A stretch of DNA of 64,000 bases from Anaerobium acetethylicum (GTDB lineage Bacteria > Bacillota > Clostridia > Lachnospirales > Lachnospiraceae): NCBI RefSeq assembly GCF_900096945.1, contig NZ_FMKA01000008.1:62001-126000 (forward strand), read 5' to 3'. Under the pieces are notes generated by a model. The model saw only the letters and a list, made by a program, of their open reading frames with translations. It made no database searches and was not told the origin of the DNA. Made by a program: the position numbers and the translations under genes. This document shows, piece after piece, positions 44,733 to 54,887 of this stretch (positions within the stretch are counted from its first letter, which is position 1; every line of letters begins with the position of its first letter).

Positions 44733-44759
44733 GTTACTGTTCACTCCGTGACCAGTAAC
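44733..44759. repeat. Terminal fragment of the TTACTGTTCAC repeat family
   Basis: GTTACTGTTCAC, then TCC, then GTGACCAGTAAC: a near-perfect hairpin corresponding to the left end of the copies at 5388 and 15220. Confidence 0.7.
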
Positions 44760-44799
44760 TAATAAGACTCTGCGTTTTATGTTTAATGCTTGAAAAGTC

Positions 44800-44829
44800 T
44801 TTACGGCATACGCATTATGGTGATATACT
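44800..44829 (+). promoter_or_regulatory. Possible apt promoter
   Basis: TTTACG at 44800-44805, 18 bases, TATACT at 44824-44829. Confidence 0.45.
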
Positions 44830-44921
44830 ATTAAAACATTGTTGTGTATTCTGTATTTTTAATAATGCACACTGGAATGCCAAAAAATAAATATTATAGA
44901 TTCTCTAAGGAGCGAACAGAA

Positions 44922-45446
44922 ATGAAAAAATTAGAAGATTATGTAAGAAGTATACCGGATTTTCCTGAAGAAGGCGTTATTTTCAGAGATGTCACATCTA
45001 TCCTTGAAGAGGCGGAAGGACTTCAGCTTGCAATCAATGCGATGCAGGAGCTGGTGAAAGATGTTGATTTCGACGTGGTGATAGGACCTGAGTCAAGAGG
45101 ATTTATTTTTGGCGTGCCGATCGCGTATAATCTCAAGAAAGCCTTTGTGCCAGTGCGTAAAAAAGGAAAGCTGCCAAGAGAGACCGTTGAAATGGAATAT
45201 GATCTCGAATACGGAAGTGCGACTCTGGAAATGCATGCAGATGCCATCAAGCCAGGCCAGAAGGTAGTCATCATCGACGATCTGATTGCAACAGGCGGAA
45301 CGACAGAGGCAATCGTAAAATTGATTGAAGCTCTTGGAGGAGAAGTCGTGAAAATCACGTTTCTTATGGAACTTGCGGGTCTGAACGGACGCGATAAACT
45401 GAAGGGCTATGATGTTGAAACAGTAATCTGCTATGAAGGCAAATAG
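44922..45446 (+). CDS. apt: Adenine phosphoribosyltransferase
   Basis: A 174-residue salvage enzyme making AMP from adenine and PRPP. It has IPDFPEEGVIFRDVT at the start, the GPESRGFIFG loop and the PRPP-binding motif VVIIDDLIATGGTTEA (about residues 111-126). The ATG at 44922 follows AAGGAG; codons upstream to 44844 have no ribosome site. apt next to rel is the common clostridial order. Confidence 0.98.
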   Translation: MKKLEDYVRSIPDFPEEGVIFRDVTSILEEAEGLQLAINAMQELVKDVDFDVVIGPESRGFIFGVPIAYNLKKAFVPVRKKGKLPRETVEMEYDLEYGSATLEMHADAIKPGQKVVIIDDLIATGGTTEAIVKLIEALGGEVVKITFLMELAGLNGRDKLKGYDVETVICYEGK

Positions 45447-45516
45447 CCTGAACGGCAAACGGGAATGATTCTGCGGGAACACAGGCTGATAACTTTTGCA
45501 GACAAAAAACATGTAA

Positions 45517-45545
45517 TTGCAATTTTTTAAAAAGAAATTTATAAT
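45517..45545 (+). promoter_or_regulatory. Promoter of the rel operon
   Basis: TTGCAA at 45517-45522, 17 bases, TATAAT at 45540-45545. The leader contains a hairpin, GGCTGAATG (45562-45570) with CATTCAGCC (45584-45592), with no T-run. Confidence 0.75.
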
Positions 45546-45621
45546 TAAAGAAATTATTGATGGCTGAATGGCAGAATTTTCTTCATTCAGCCCTATCTAA
45601 ATCATAGAAATGGTGATCGCT

Positions 45622-47931
45622 ATGTCAGAAGGGCAAAAAAATCAATCGGCAGACAATGCAATGAAAGGGACTCCTGCAGACGTGGAGGCACGTGCTAAAG
45701 CTCCTGCGGATTTTACAAGCCCTGACATCTTATATAATGAACTTATAAGCAGTGTCAGGAAGTACCATCCATCAGCAGATATATCCTTAATAGAGAAGGC
45801 TTATAGAATCGCTTATGATGCGCATAAGGACCAGGCCAGAAAATCGGGTGAACCATATATTATTCACCCACTTTGTGTTGCAATCATTCTTGCAGAACTT
45901 GAACTTGACAAAGAAACAATTGTTGCAGGACTTCTGCATGATGTTGTTGAAGATACGGTTATGACGACAGAAGAGATTTCAGTCGAATTCGGAGCGGAAA
46001 TCGCCCTCCTGGTTGACGGTGTCACAAAACTGGGACAGCTGTCCTATTCCCTTGATAAAGTTGAGGTACAGGCTGAAAATCTGAGGAAGATGTTTCTTGC
46101 AATGGCAAAGGATATCCGCGTAATTCTGATCAAGCTGGCCGACAGGCTCCACAACATGCGGACGCTGCAGTACATGAGGCCGGATAAACAGAAAGAGAAA
46201 GCAAGAGAGACGATGGATATCTATGCGCCTATCGCGCAGCGTCTCGGCATCTCGAAAATCAAGATTGAGTTGGACGATTTATCTTTAAAATACCTGGAGC
46301 CGGAAGTCTATCATGACCTGGGCGAGAAGATTGCCCTCAGAAAGAGCACAAGGGAAGAGTTTGTTCGCAGCATCGTCAATGAAGTGAGCGAGCATATCGA
46401 AAAGGGCGGAATCAGGGCTCATGTAGATGGAAGGGTAAAACATTTTTTCAGTATCTATAAGAAGATGAAGAACCAGGATAAGACCCTGGATCAGATATAC
46501 GATCTGTTTGCCATACGTGTACTCGTTGAATCTGTAAAAGACTGCTATGCGGTCCTGGGGCTGATTCATGAAATGTATAAGCCGATTCCAGGACGCTTCA
46601 AGGACTATATTGCGATGCCGAAGCCGAATATGTACCAGTCGCTTCATACGACGCTGATAGGACCGACGGGCCAGCCTTTTGAAATTCAGATCCGTACTTA
46701 CGAGATGCACAGGACTGCCGAATACGGAATTGCGGCACATTGGAAATATAAGGAATCTTCCGACGGCAAGAAGGTCGAAGACCGGGAAGAGGCAAAATTA
46801 AGCTGGCTGCGCCAGATTCTGGAGTGGCAGAGGGATATGTCGGATAACAGGGAGTTCATGAGCCTCTTAAAGAGCGATCTTGACCTGTTTTCCGAAAATG
46901 TATACTGCTTCACCCCGACCGGAGATGTGAAGAACCTTCCCAACGGATCTACCCCTATCGATTTTGCCTACAGCATACACAGTGCGGTAGGAAATAAGAT
47001 GGTAGGAGCCCGCGTAAATGGAAAGCTGGTTACAATTGACTATGTGATCCAGAATGGTGACCGTATAGAGGTGCTTACTTCCCAGAACTCCAAGGGACCA
47101 AGCCGGGACTGGCTGAATATTGTAAAAAGCACCCAGGCTAAGAACAAGATTAACCAGTGGTTTAAGAATGAATTAAAAGAAGACAATATCATAAAGGGCA
47201 AGGAAATGGTCCTGCAGTACTGTAAGACCAAAGGAATCGTACTCAGCGATATCACGAAGAGTGAATATATGCATTCCCTCCTTCAGAAATACGGCTTCAG
47301 GGACTGGGAATCAGTTCTTGCAGCTATCGGACATGGCGGCCTGAAAGAAGGCCAGGTCGTGAACAAACTTCTTGAAAGCTATGAAAAGGCTCATAAGAAA
47401 GAAATCACCGACATCGAAGTGCTTGAGAATATCACAGAAAACAAGGAGAAATTCCGCATTGCGAAATCCAAGAGCGGCATCGTAGTGAAGGGAATCCATG
47501 ACCTTGCGGTTCGTTTTTCAAAATGCTGCAGCCCTGTGCCGGGAGACGAAATAGTAGGCTTTGTAACCAGAGGCAGAGGAGTTTCCATACACAGGACCGA
47601 CTGTATCAACGTCATAAACCTTACAGATATGGACAGGGCAAGACTGATCGATGCAGAATGGGAAGAGCCAGACAGAACAGGCGGACGGGAATTCTATACT
47701 GCAGAAATCAAAATCTATGGCAACAACAGGACAGGCCTTCTGGTCGATATCTCAAGGATTCTGACGGAAAAGAAGATTGACGTTATATCCATGAATGTAA
47801 GGACAAGCAAACAGGGGACTGCAACCATCTCCATGTCTTTCCAAATCAGAGGAAGAGAAGAATTAAACTACATCATAGACAAGATCAGACAGGTAGAAAG
47901 CATATTAGATATTGAAAGAACTACCGGTTAA
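45622..47931 (+). CDS. rel: Bifunctional (p)ppGpp synthetase/hydrolase (Rel/SpoT)
   Basis: A 769-residue stringent-response enzyme. The hydrolase HD domain is intact (YIIHPLCVAIILAEL, LLHDVVEDT and LADRLHNMRTL), the synthetase has FKDYIAMPKPNMYQSLHTT, followed by the TGS domain (CFTPTGDVKNLPNGSTPID), a helical part, a Cys-containing segment (FSKCCSPVPGDEI) and a C-terminal ACT domain. Both activities should be present. The ATG at 45622 is chosen as GGTGATC three bases upstream can pair with the end of 16S rRNA in the right register; an in-frame ATG four codons earlier has no ribosome site. Confidence 0.97.
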   Translation: MSEGQKNQSADNAMKGTPADVEARAKAPADFTSPDILYNELISSVRKYHPSADISLIEKAYRIAYDAHKDQARKSGEPYIIHPLCVAIILAELELDKETIVAGLLHDVVEDTVMTTEEISVEFGAEIALLVDGVTKLGQLSYSLDKVEVQAENLRKMFLAMAKDIRVILIKLADRLHNMRTLQYMRPDKQKEKARETMDIYAPIAQRLGISKIKIELDDLSLKYLEPEVYHDLGEKIALRKSTREEFVRSIVNEVSEHIEKGGIRAHVDGRVKHFFSIYKKMKNQDKTLDQIYDLFAIRVLVESVKDCYAVLGLIHEMYKPIPGRFKDYIAMPKPNMYQSLHTTLIGPTGQPFEIQIRTYEMHRTAEYGIAAHWKYKESSDGKKVEDREEAKLSWLRQILEWQRDMSDNREFMSLLKSDLDLFSENVYCFTPTGDVKNLPNGSTPIDFAYSIHSAVGNKMVGARVNGKLVTIDYVIQNGDRIEVLTSQNSKGPSRDWLNIVKSTQAKNKINQWFKNELKEDNIIKGKEMVLQYCKTKGIVLSDITKSEYMHSLLQKYGFRDWESVLAAIGHGGLKEGQVVNKLLESYEKAHKKEITDIEVLENITENKEKFRIAKSKSGIVVKGIHDLAVRFSKCCSPVPGDEIVGFVTRGRGVSIHRTDCINVINLTDMDRARLIDAEWEEPDRTGGREFYTAEIKIYGNNRTGLLVDISRILTEKKIDVISMNVRTSKQGTATISMSFQIRGREELNYIIDKIRQVESILDIERTTG

Positions 47932-47961
47932 GCGTTATATGGCAGAAAGGGCAGATTATAA

Positions 47962-48597
47962 ATGACAGGAAAAATGGAAATAGAAAGAATAGTACTGGGC
48001 ATGGTAAGCACCAACTGCTATATTATTTCTGAAACAGATGGAAAAAAGGCAATCGTTATTGATCCGGCGGATGATGCCGCATACATAGAACAGAAACTGA
48101 GAGACAAAGGACTTGAACTTGAAGGGATACTCCTGACCCATGGGCATTTTGACCACATTATGGCGGCAAGGGAGCTCAGGGATGCCGCAAAGGTAAGCGT
48201 TTATGCCAGTGACGAAGAACAAGACGTTCTGGGGAATCCAGGATACAACGCATCAAACCAGATTGGAATTCCGTACAGCCTGACAGCCGATATCGGCCTG
48301 AAGGATGGAGAACAGTTCGAACTTGCAGGGTTTGCAATACAGACAATCCATACGCCGGGACATACAAAGGGAAGCGTATGCTACTATTTCCCGGAAGAGA
48401 AGGTGCTTTTCAGCGGCGACACCCTGTTCAGGGAATGCGTAGGCCGTACGGACCTTCCGACAGGAAGCACCTCTGAGATTGTCCGGTCAGTGAGTGAAAA
48501 ACTGATGGCTCTTGACGATGAAGTGGATGTGCTTCCGGGCCATGAAGATTCTACCACGATCGGTCATGAGAGAAAGTATAACCCATACGTTAATTAG
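47962..48597 (+). CDS. Metallo-beta-lactamase-fold hydrolase (glyoxalase II-like)
   Basis: A 211-residue cytosolic hydrolase with the zinc motif THGHFDHI (HxHxDH) near residue 57, HTPGHTKGSVCYY and the FSGDTLF motif. The family includes glyoxalase II and related thioesterases; the substrate here is unknown. It sits between rel and hemZ, its usual place in Clostridia, 30 bases after rel and 10 before hemZ. Confidence 0.93.
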   Translation: MTGKMEIERIVLGMVSTNCYIISETDGKKAIVIDPADDAAYIEQKLRDKGLELEGILLTHGHFDHIMAARELRDAAKVSVYASDEEQDVLGNPGYNASNQIGIPYSLTADIGLKDGEQFELAGFAIQTIHTPGHTKGSVCYYFPEEKVLFSGDTLFRECVGRTDLPTGSTSEIVRSVSEKLMALDDEVDVLPGHEDSTTIGHERKYNPYVN

Positions 48598-48607
48598 GAG
48601 TAATATT

Positions 48608-50101
48608 ATGATAGCAGTACAAGCAAATACAAGAGATTTTGAATACGATATACGCTCCCTTATAAAGGCGTTCTATCCGGAACAGAACATAAAAGTAACC
48701 GTTATGGGTGAGGACCCGCCGCTTAAGAAACATGAACGGGCAGACTCCTGTTCGGATCCTCTGATTTTTACACTGGCGGTATACTTGGAGGAAACGAGCA
48801 TCTCCATGTCGCTGTTTTACGATGTGATCATGTTCCAGGAAGAATATCATGTTTTCGAAAGCAGGGATCCCAAAGAAATTAAAAACGAGTTAAAGACGAT
48901 GCTCTATGGCATCCTTTCAAAACAGTCAGGGAAAAAGCTTCCATGGGGAACTCTGACAGGGATCAGACCGACAAAGATACCCATGGCAATGCTTGAAGAA
49001 GGAAAAAACAGGCAGGAAATAGAAGACTATATGGAAAAGACCTATCATGCCCGCAAGGACAAGGTAAGCCTTACCGTCGGGATTGCGGAATACGAGCTTT
49101 CCATTCTGAAAGCAACGGACTCCGATGACGGATACAGCATCTATATCGGAATCCCATTTTGTCCGAGCACCTGTCTTTACTGTTCTTTCACATCTTATCC
49201 GATTTCAAAATGGGAAAACGAAATTGAATCATATCTTGAGGCGCTCTTTAAGGAAATCGATTTTACAGCACAGGCTTTTCAAGACAGAAAATTAAATACA
49301 ATCTATATAGGCGGTGGAACACCAACGACCCTCCTTCCCCATCAGCTTGAGATGCTCATGGAAAAGCTGGAATCGGTTTTTGATATCAGCGCACTGAAGG
49401 AATTTACAGTTGAAGCGGGAAGACCTGACAGTATCACTGTGGAAAAGCTGCAGGTGCTTAAGGAACACAGAGTTTCAAGAATTTCCATTAATCCGCAGAC
49501 CATGAAGCAGGAGACACTGGAGATAATCGGAAGGAAGCACACCCCCCAGGAGACCGTTGCGGCATTCCGGATGGCGAGAAGTCTTGGATTCGATAACATC
49601 AATATGGATCTGATCATAGGGCTTCCGGGAGAAGAACTCGCCGATGTGGAGCGCACAATGGAGGCCATCAGGGAACTTGATCCGGACAGCATCACAGTGC
49701 ATTCGCTGGCAATCAAAAGGGCTGCAAGGCTGAATATGCAATGGGAAAACTATCAGGATCTTAAATTTGAAAATACGGAAGAAATCATAAATATGACGGC
49801 CAAATCTGCGAAAGAGATGGGAATGGCTCCCTATTATCTCTACAGGCAGAAGAATATGGCGGGGAATTTTGAAAATGTAGGCTACGCAAAGCCTGGAAAA
49901 GAAGGGCTCTACAATATCCTCATAATGGAGGAGAGACAGCCCATTATTGCTCTCGGTGCGGGAGCATCAACTAAAATCGTATTCAGGGATGAGGACAGAA
50001 TAGAAAGAATTGAAAATGTCAAGGATGTAAAGAATTATATTGAACGAATTGACGAAATGATAGAGCGCAAGCAAGCGTTTATCGAGCACAACGTGTTTTA
50101 A
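48608..50101 (+). CDS. hemZ: Coproporphyrinogen dehydrogenase HemZ (radical SAM)
   Basis: A 497-residue radical SAM protein of the oxygen-independent coproporphyrinogen oxidase class. An N-terminal extension of about 150 residues, typical of HemZ, comes before GIPFCPSTCLYCSFTSY (Cys motif near 184-191) and IYIGGGTPTTL; NINMDLIIGLPGE and YYLYRQKNMAGNFENVGY are further HemZ marks. The ATG at 48608 follows TTAGGAG; the longer frame would overlap the MBL gene. No other haem genes are in the window, so the physiological role is open. Confidence 0.95.
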   Translation: MIAVQANTRDFEYDIRSLIKAFYPEQNIKVTVMGEDPPLKKHERADSCSDPLIFTLAVYLEETSISMSLFYDVIMFQEEYHVFESRDPKEIKNELKTMLYGILSKQSGKKLPWGTLTGIRPTKIPMAMLEEGKNRQEIEDYMEKTYHARKDKVSLTVGIAEYELSILKATDSDDGYSIYIGIPFCPSTCLYCSFTSYPISKWENEIESYLEALFKEIDFTAQAFQDRKLNTIYIGGGTPTTLLPHQLEMLMEKLESVFDISALKEFTVEAGRPDSITVEKLQVLKEHRVSRISINPQTMKQETLEIIGRKHTPQETVAAFRMARSLGFDNINMDLIIGLPGEELADVERTMEAIRELDPDSITVHSLAIKRAARLNMQWENYQDLKFENTEEIINMTAKSAKEMGMAPYYLYRQKNMAGNFENVGYAKPGKEGLYNILIMEERQPIIALGAGASTKIVFRDEDRIERIENVKDVKNYIERIDEMIERKQAFIEHNVF

Positions 50102-50114
50102 GGAGTAGATGGAA

Positions 50115-50786
50115 ATGGCGGCTGTGGAGAAGAGGCTTGAAATGGCATGGGTTCTGGACAATGATCTGACAGATAATGTTACTCATGGGATATGCGTCAG
50201 CAATCTGGCTTTCAGCATGGGCAGGGAACTTGGGCTGTCTCATGAGAAGTGCCATGAATTGGCTGTTGCAGGAATACTGCATGACATAGGAAAAATGAAA
50301 CTGTCCAGGTATCTTCATGGAAGGAATGAAGACACCCTGGGAATTGAGGAAATGAAATATATCCGTATGCATTCGCAATTGAGTTATGACATCCTGAAGA
50401 AACATGACTATTCAGAATTTATCCTCGAAAGTATCCTGTATCATCATGAAAATTATGATGGCACAGGATATCCGAATAATCTTCTGGGAGAAAAGATCCC
50501 ATTTGGAGCAAGGATCATGAGAATCTGCGATGTTTTTTCGGCGCTGACATCAGACAGGGCTTACAGACAGGCATTTGACAAGGATACGGCTGTTGAACTC
50601 ATGATTGATGAGGTCAAGAATTTTGATATGAGAATCTTTCTTACATTCCTTAAAGTTGTAAACGATGAAAATTTCAATATAGAAAGATGTTATAAGCCGA
50701 CGGTGACCAGGATTGAAAACATCCGCATTGACCAGCCAGGCTATTCACTGATGGTATCCGAGAGTACCGGTTATGTACCCGTTTAA
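50115..50786 (+). CDS. HD-GYP-type phosphohydrolase domain protein
   Basis: A 223-residue protein consisting almost only of an HD-GYP domain, which usually hydrolyses cyclic di-GMP. Motifs: LAVAGILHDIGKMKL (HD), SILYHHENYDGTGYP (HHxxxDGxGYP form of GYP) and ICDVFSALTSDRAYR. There is no sensor or receiver domain and no membrane segment. AGGAG is 9 bases before the ATG at 50115; an ATG two codons earlier is only 3 bases from it. The gene begins 13 bases after hemZ and ends before a perfect hairpin. Confidence 0.9.
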   Translation: MAAVEKRLEMAWVLDNDLTDNVTHGICVSNLAFSMGRELGLSHEKCHELAVAGILHDIGKMKLSRYLHGRNEDTLGIEEMKYIRMHSQLSYDILKKHDYSEFILESILYHHENYDGTGYPNNLLGEKIPFGARIMRICDVFSALTSDRAYRQAFDKDTAVELMIDEVKNFDMRIFLTFLKVVNDENFNIERCYKPTVTRIENIRIDQPGYSLMVSESTGYVPV

Positions 50787-50832
50787 ATGTTTTGCAAGAC
50801 GGGGGTACAGGGCAATCACGTAGAGATTCAGG

Positions 50833-50864
50833 CAACTATTCAGGACATAGTCCTGAATAGTTGT
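50833..50864. repeat. Perfect hairpin, right-end module of the GTAACTATTCAGGAC repeat family
   Basis: CAACTATTCAGGAC, loop ATAG, GTCCTGAATAGTTG without mismatch. It matches the end of the 141-bp copy at 16293 and the hairpin at 56909. Confidence 0.8.
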
Positions 50865-50899
50865 AAATTTATATATACTAGATTTCAGGAGGTAACAGT

Positions 50900-52156
50900 A
50901 TGATTACACAGGCACCAAGAGGCGTACAGGACTGGTACGGCAAGGATATGCACAGAAGGACAGTCATAGAAAAAATAGCAAGGGACCTTGCAAAAGCCTA
51001 TCACATAAAGGAAATTATCACGCCGGTTTTTGAACACACAGTGCTGTTTCAGAGAAGTGTCGGCGAGACTACTGACGTCGTGCAGAAGGAAATGTACACA
51101 TTTAACGACAAAGGAGACAGGAGCATAACCCTGAAGCCGGAAGGAACAGCGGGTGCAATCAGGGCGTATCTGGAGCATAATATGTATGCAGATCCCGGTC
51201 CTGTAAAGCTGTTTTACGTAACACCTGCATTCAGATATGAAAAACCACAGAGTGGAAGATTAAGGCAGCACCATCAGTTTGGTGTGGAATTCGTGGGTTC
51301 AAAGAGCCCTCTGGCTGAGGTTGAGCTGATTTCGCTTGTAACGACATTGATCAAACGTTTCGGACTGGAAGATGCAAAGCTCCATATAAACAGCATCGGC
51401 TGCAAGAACTGCCGTCAGACCTATAATGATGCGCTGCTTTCCTATCTGAAGGAACATGAAGAAAACTTATGTCCGACATGCAGGGAAAGAATGCTTAAGA
51501 ATCCCCTCCGTGTAATTGACTGCAAGGTTGATGCATGCAAGGAAATCGTCAAGGATGCGCCACGCACAATCGACTATCTTGATGATGAATGCAGGGAGCA
51601 TTTTGAAGAACTCCAGGCTCTCTTAAAAGAACTTGGAATCCCATATGAAATAGATACGGGCATCGTAAGAGGCCTCGACTATTATACGAAAACAGTATTC
51701 GAATTTGTAAATTCCGAAGGCTTTACCCTCTGCGGAGGCGGAAGGTATGACGGCCTGATTCATGAAATAGACGAAAAGCAGGACATTCCATCAGTTGGTT
51801 TTGGAATGGGAATCGAAAGAATCCTTTATTTCCTTGAAAAAGAGGGCGTTGAGCTGGAAGCTGAGGATCCTGTCGAATTATATGTGGGAATCCTTGGAAA
51901 AGAAGGAAAGGCAAAAGCCTACAAGCTTGTAAATGACCTGAGAAACCAGGGCATAATCGTTGAAACGGATTATATGGACAGAAGCGTAAAGGCTCAGATG
52001 AAATATGCAAATAAAATCGGCGCAAGAAAAACCGTAATTATCGGAAGCGATGAGCTTGCAAATAATCTTGCGAGAATAAAAGATATGGAAACCGGAGAAC
52101 AGACAGAAGTTGCGCTTGACAGAATCAGCGAATATATAGCTGGCGGGAATTGCTAG
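50900..52156 (+). CDS. hisS: Histidyl-tRNA synthetase
   Basis: A 418-residue class II synthetase. [15 protein letters not shown] starts it; motif 1 and 2 include [15 protein letters not shown] and [18 protein letters not shown], the His-specific [16 protein letters not shown] is near residue 255, and the C-terminal anticodon-binding domain is present. AGGAGG lies 8 bases before the ATG. No T-box was recognised in the 113-base leader, only the hairpin repeat. hisS and aspS adjoin, as in most Firmicutes. Confidence 0.98.
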   Translation: MITQAPRGVQDWYGKDMHRRTVIEKIARDLAKAYHIKEIITPVFEHTVLFQRSVGETTDVVQKEMYTFNDKGDRSITLKPEGTAGAIRAYLEHNMYADPGPVKLFYVTPAFRYEKPQSGRLRQHHQFGVEFVGSKSPLAEVELISLVTTLIKRFGLEDAKLHINSIGCKNCRQTYNDALLSYLKEHEENLCPTCRERMLKNPLRVIDCKVDACKEIVKDAPRTIDYLDDECREHFEELQALLKELGIPYEIDTGIVRGLDYYTKTVFEFVNSEGFTLCGGGRYDGLIHEIDEKQDIPSVGFGMGIERILYFLEKEGVELEAEDPVELYVGILGKEGKAKAYKLVNDLRNQGIIVETDYMDRSVKAQMKYANKIGARKTVIIGSDELANNLARIKDMETGEQTEVALDRISEYIAGGNC

Positions 52157-52182
52157 TCAGTAGCAGTAAATAAAATCAAAAA

Positions 52183-52207
52183 CCGGAGAGGGAACTACCC
52201 GCTCCGG
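52183..52207 (+). promoter_or_regulatory. Hairpin between hisS and aspS
   Basis: CCGGAG, 13-base loop, CTCCGG, without a T-run; the only structure seen in the 77-base gap. Confidence 0.5.
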
Positions 52208-52233
52208 AAAAACATAAAAACGGAGGTACAGAC

Positions 52234-54039
52234 ATGGCAGAATCAATGAAAGGCTTACACAGGTCACACAGATGTACGGAAGTTTCGAATGCAAATATCG
52301 GAGACACCGTTACAGTTATGGGCTGGGTACAGAAAAGAAGAAATTTAGGAAGTTTAATATTTGTGGATTTAAGAGATCGCTCAGGTCTTTTACAGATCAT
52401 TTTCGATGAAAACGATATCGGGAAAGATGGATTTGAAAAAGCTGGAAAATTAAGAAGCGAATTCGTTGTCGCTATAGTCGGAACGGTTGAAAAGCGCTCA
52501 GGGGCAGTAAATGAAAACCTTGCAACAGGCGACATTGAAATCCGTGCAACTGAATTGAGAATCCTTTCAGAAGCACTGACGCCTCCGTTCCCAATTGAAG
52601 AGGGAAGTTCAACGAAGGAAGAACTGAGGCTGAAATACCGTTATCTTGATTTGAGAAGGCCCGACCTTCAGAAAAATCTTATCTTAAGAAGCAAGGCTGC
52701 TGTAGCGTTCCGGTCATTCCTTGCAAACGAAGGCTTCCTGGAAATCGAGACACCGATACTTCAGAAGAGCACTCCTGAAGGAGCAAGAGATTATCTTGTT
52801 CCAAGCCGTGTTCATCCGGGAAACTTCTATGCGCTTCCCCAGTCGCCACAGCTTTTCAAACAGCTGCTTATGTGTTCGGGATACGACAGATACTTCCAGA
52901 TAGCAAAATGCTTCAGGGATGAGGACTTAAGGGCTGACAGGCAGCCTGAATTCACGCAGGTGGATATGGAGCTTTCATTCGTAGATATCGATGACGTAAT
53001 CGATGTGAACGAAAGGCTTTTAGCATATGTGTTCAAGGAAACAATGGGAATGGATATCCAGATACCGATCCAGAGGATGACATATGCAGAGGCTATGGAC
53101 CGTTTCGGTTCTGACAAGCCGGACACCAGGTTCGGAATGGAACTGAAGAATGTATCTGACGTTGTAAAAGGATGCGGATTCTCGGTATTCACGGGCGCGC
53201 TTGAAAATGGCGGATCCGTACGCGGTATCAACGCTGAAGGACAAGGCGCAATGCCTCGTAAGAAAATAGATGCGCTTGTTGAATTTGCAAAAGGTTTTGG
53301 AGCAAAAGGTCTTGCCTATCTTGCAATCAATGAGGATGGAACATATAAATCTTCATTTGCAAAATTCATGACGGAAGAAGAGCTTGCAGAGCTTGTTGCT
53401 GCCATGGACGGAAAGCCGGGAGATCTTCTCTTATTTGCTGCAGACAGGAATAAGGTGGTATTTGATGTTCTTGGAAACTTAAGGATTGAAATTGCAAGAA
53501 ACTTAAATCTCCTCAGCAAAGACCAGTTCAATTTCCTGTGGGTAACCGAATTCCCGCTGCTTGAATGGTCAGAAGAACAGAATCGTTTTTCAGCTATGCA
53601 CCATCCGTTCACAATGCCGATGGATGAAGATCTTGCACTGATCGACAGCGATCCTGGAGCAGTGCGTGCGAAGGCTTATGATATCGTCCTTAACGGAACA
53701 GAGCTCGGAGGTGGAAGTGTCAGAATCTACCAGAGCGACGTACAGGAAAAGATGTTTGAAGTTCTCGGCTTCACAAAGGAAGATGCTTATGATCGTTTTG
53801 GATTCCTTCTCAATGCATTCAAATACGGCGTGCCTCCTCACGCAGGACTTGCTTTCGGACTTGACCGTCTTATCATGCTGATGACAAAGGAAGACAGCAT
53901 CCGTGAAGTAATCGCTTTCCCTAAAGTAAAGGATGCATCATGCCTTATGACAGATGCACCGAACGTTGTAGACCTGAAACAGCTTGAAGAGCTTGAAATT
54001 GCACTTGCATTGAAAGAAAAGGCAACTACAGAACAGTAA
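52234..54039 (+). CDS. aspS: Aspartyl-tRNA synthetase, bacterial type
   Basis: A 601-residue class II synthetase. The N-terminal OB domain (VMGWVQKRRNLGSLIFVDLR) binds the anticodon; the core has SPQLFKQLLMCSGYDRYF, CFRDEDLRADRQPEFTQ (motif 2) and PPHAGLAFGLDRLIM (motif 3). The large GAD insertion (about 290-400) marks it as the bacterial form. GGAGG precedes the ATG. Whether it also charges tRNA-Asn depends on gatCAB and asnS, which are not seen here. Confidence 0.98.
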   Translation: MAESMKGLHRSHRCTEVSNANIGDTVTVMGWVQKRRNLGSLIFVDLRDRSGLLQIIFDENDIGKDGFEKAGKLRSEFVVAIVGTVEKRSGAVNENLATGDIEIRATELRILSEALTPPFPIEEGSSTKEELRLKYRYLDLRRPDLQKNLILRSKAAVAFRSFLANEGFLEIETPILQKSTPEGARDYLVPSRVHPGNFYALPQSPQLFKQLLMCSGYDRYFQIAKCFRDEDLRADRQPEFTQVDMELSFVDIDDVIDVNERLLAYVFKETMGMDIQIPIQRMTYAEAMDRFGSDKPDTRFGMELKNVSDVVKGCGFSVFTGALENGGSVRGINAEGQGAMPRKKIDALVEFAKGFGAKGLAYLAINEDGTYKSSFAKFMTEEELAELVAAMDGKPGDLLLFAADRNKVVFDVLGNLRIEIARNLNLLSKDQFNFLWVTEFPLLEWSEEQNRFSAMHHPFTMPMDEDLALIDSDPGAVRAKAYDIVLNGTELGGGSVRIYQSDVQEKMFEVLGFTKEDAYDRFGFLLNAFKYGVPPHAGLAFGLDRLIMLMTKEDSIREVIAFPKVKDASCLMTDAPNVVDLKQLEELEIALALKEKATTEQ

Positions 54040-54177
54040 CCCTACTGCCTGTCATTTTATGATTATCAAGGAAAAGCAGGACATTTCCAAAAAAAAAGGG
54101 TATAATAGGTTTAGAGTTAAAAATGTATTAAATTGCCTAAGTGAATGAACAACTACTAGAAACAGGAGGATGAGAGT

Positions 54178-54612
54178 ATGCTGAAGGAATTTAAGAAATT
54201 TGCATTAAAAGGAAATATGGTGGACCTGGCAGTCGGTGTTATCATCGGTGCCGCATTCGGAGCACTTGTGACATCGCTTGTAAAAGACATCATAATGCCG
54301 ATTATAAGCCTGTTCACTGGAAAACTTGATTTTTCAAATCTTTTCTTCGCAATGGATGGAAACAAATATGAGACAATTCAGGCAGCAACAGATGCCGGAG
54401 TTGCAACCATTAATTATGGCGTTTTCATAACAAGCGTGATTAATTTCATCATACTTGCGTTTGTGGTATTCCTTCTGGTAAAGGCTATTACAAAGCTGAG
54501 GAAGAAGGAAGAGGAGGCAGTCGTCGTGACAACGAAGAAATGTCCTCATTGCTTTACTGAAATTCCTTTAGAGGCGACGAGATGCCCGAACTGTACATCC
54601 GAGCTTAAGTAG
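54178..54612 (+). CDS. mscL: Large-conductance mechanosensitive channel with C-terminal zinc ribbon
   Basis: A 144-residue channel protein, releasing solutes on osmotic downshock. [22 protein letters not shown] and the two membrane helices (about 16-48 and 80-105) are typical. After the cytoplasmic helix (LRKKEEEA) there is a four-Cys zinc ribbon, [18 protein letters not shown], that many MscL proteins lack. It resembles the ribbons of the 5.7-11 kb operon in style, though the genes are unlinked. AGGAGG lies 8 bases before the ATG; TATAAT at 54101-54106 may be its -10 box. Confidence 0.97.
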   Translation: MLKEFKKFALKGNMVDLAVGVIIGAAFGALVTSLVKDIIMPIISLFTGKLDFSNLFFAMDGNKYETIQAATDAGVATINYGVFITSVINFIILAFVVFLLVKAITKLRKKEEEAVVVTTKKCPHCFTEIPLEATRCPNCTSELK

Positions 54613-54642
54613 AGAAGTCTGCCAGAGGCGATTTTTCGCAAT

Positions 54643-54691
54643 AAAAAAGGCATGCTTTGCATTTGAAAATATGCGAAGCATGTCTTTTTTA
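54643..54691 (+). terminator. mscL terminator
   Basis: AAAAAAGGCATGCTTTGCAT, loop, ATGCGAAGCATGTCTTTTTT. Confidence 0.9.
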
Positions 54692-54818
54692 TTTACTCAG
54701 TAACACGATGTTGAATGCTGAACAGCTGCATCCCGGTTCGTGAAAAGATAATATTCCAACCGTATATCGGCAAATATCTTTAAAAGTTTATAGCAAACTG
54801 TATTTTATTGCATTTGAT

Positions 54819-54850
54819 TTAGGGTTCGTTTAGGGTCTTTGCATTATAAT
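54819..54850 (+). promoter_or_regulatory. Activator-type promoter: 11-bp direct repeat ahead of TATAAT
   Basis: TTTAGGGTTCG (54819-54829) is followed by TTTAGGGTCTT (54830-54840), a head-to-tail pair at 11-base spacing as bound by OmpR/PhoB-class regulators, and TATAAT at 54845-54850. There is no -35 box; the repeat sits where it would be. The gene-free stretch 54613-55101 contains this, a short open frame and a terminator. Confidence 0.5.
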
Positions 54851-54887
54851 GTGCATATGGATCTGAAAACTGTAAAGTGAAGGTATT

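Noticed and set aside
50787-50899. T-box leader ahead of hisS
   Set aside because: The leader is only about 110 bases and contains just the perfect hairpin repeat; no T-box sequence or specifier loop was found.
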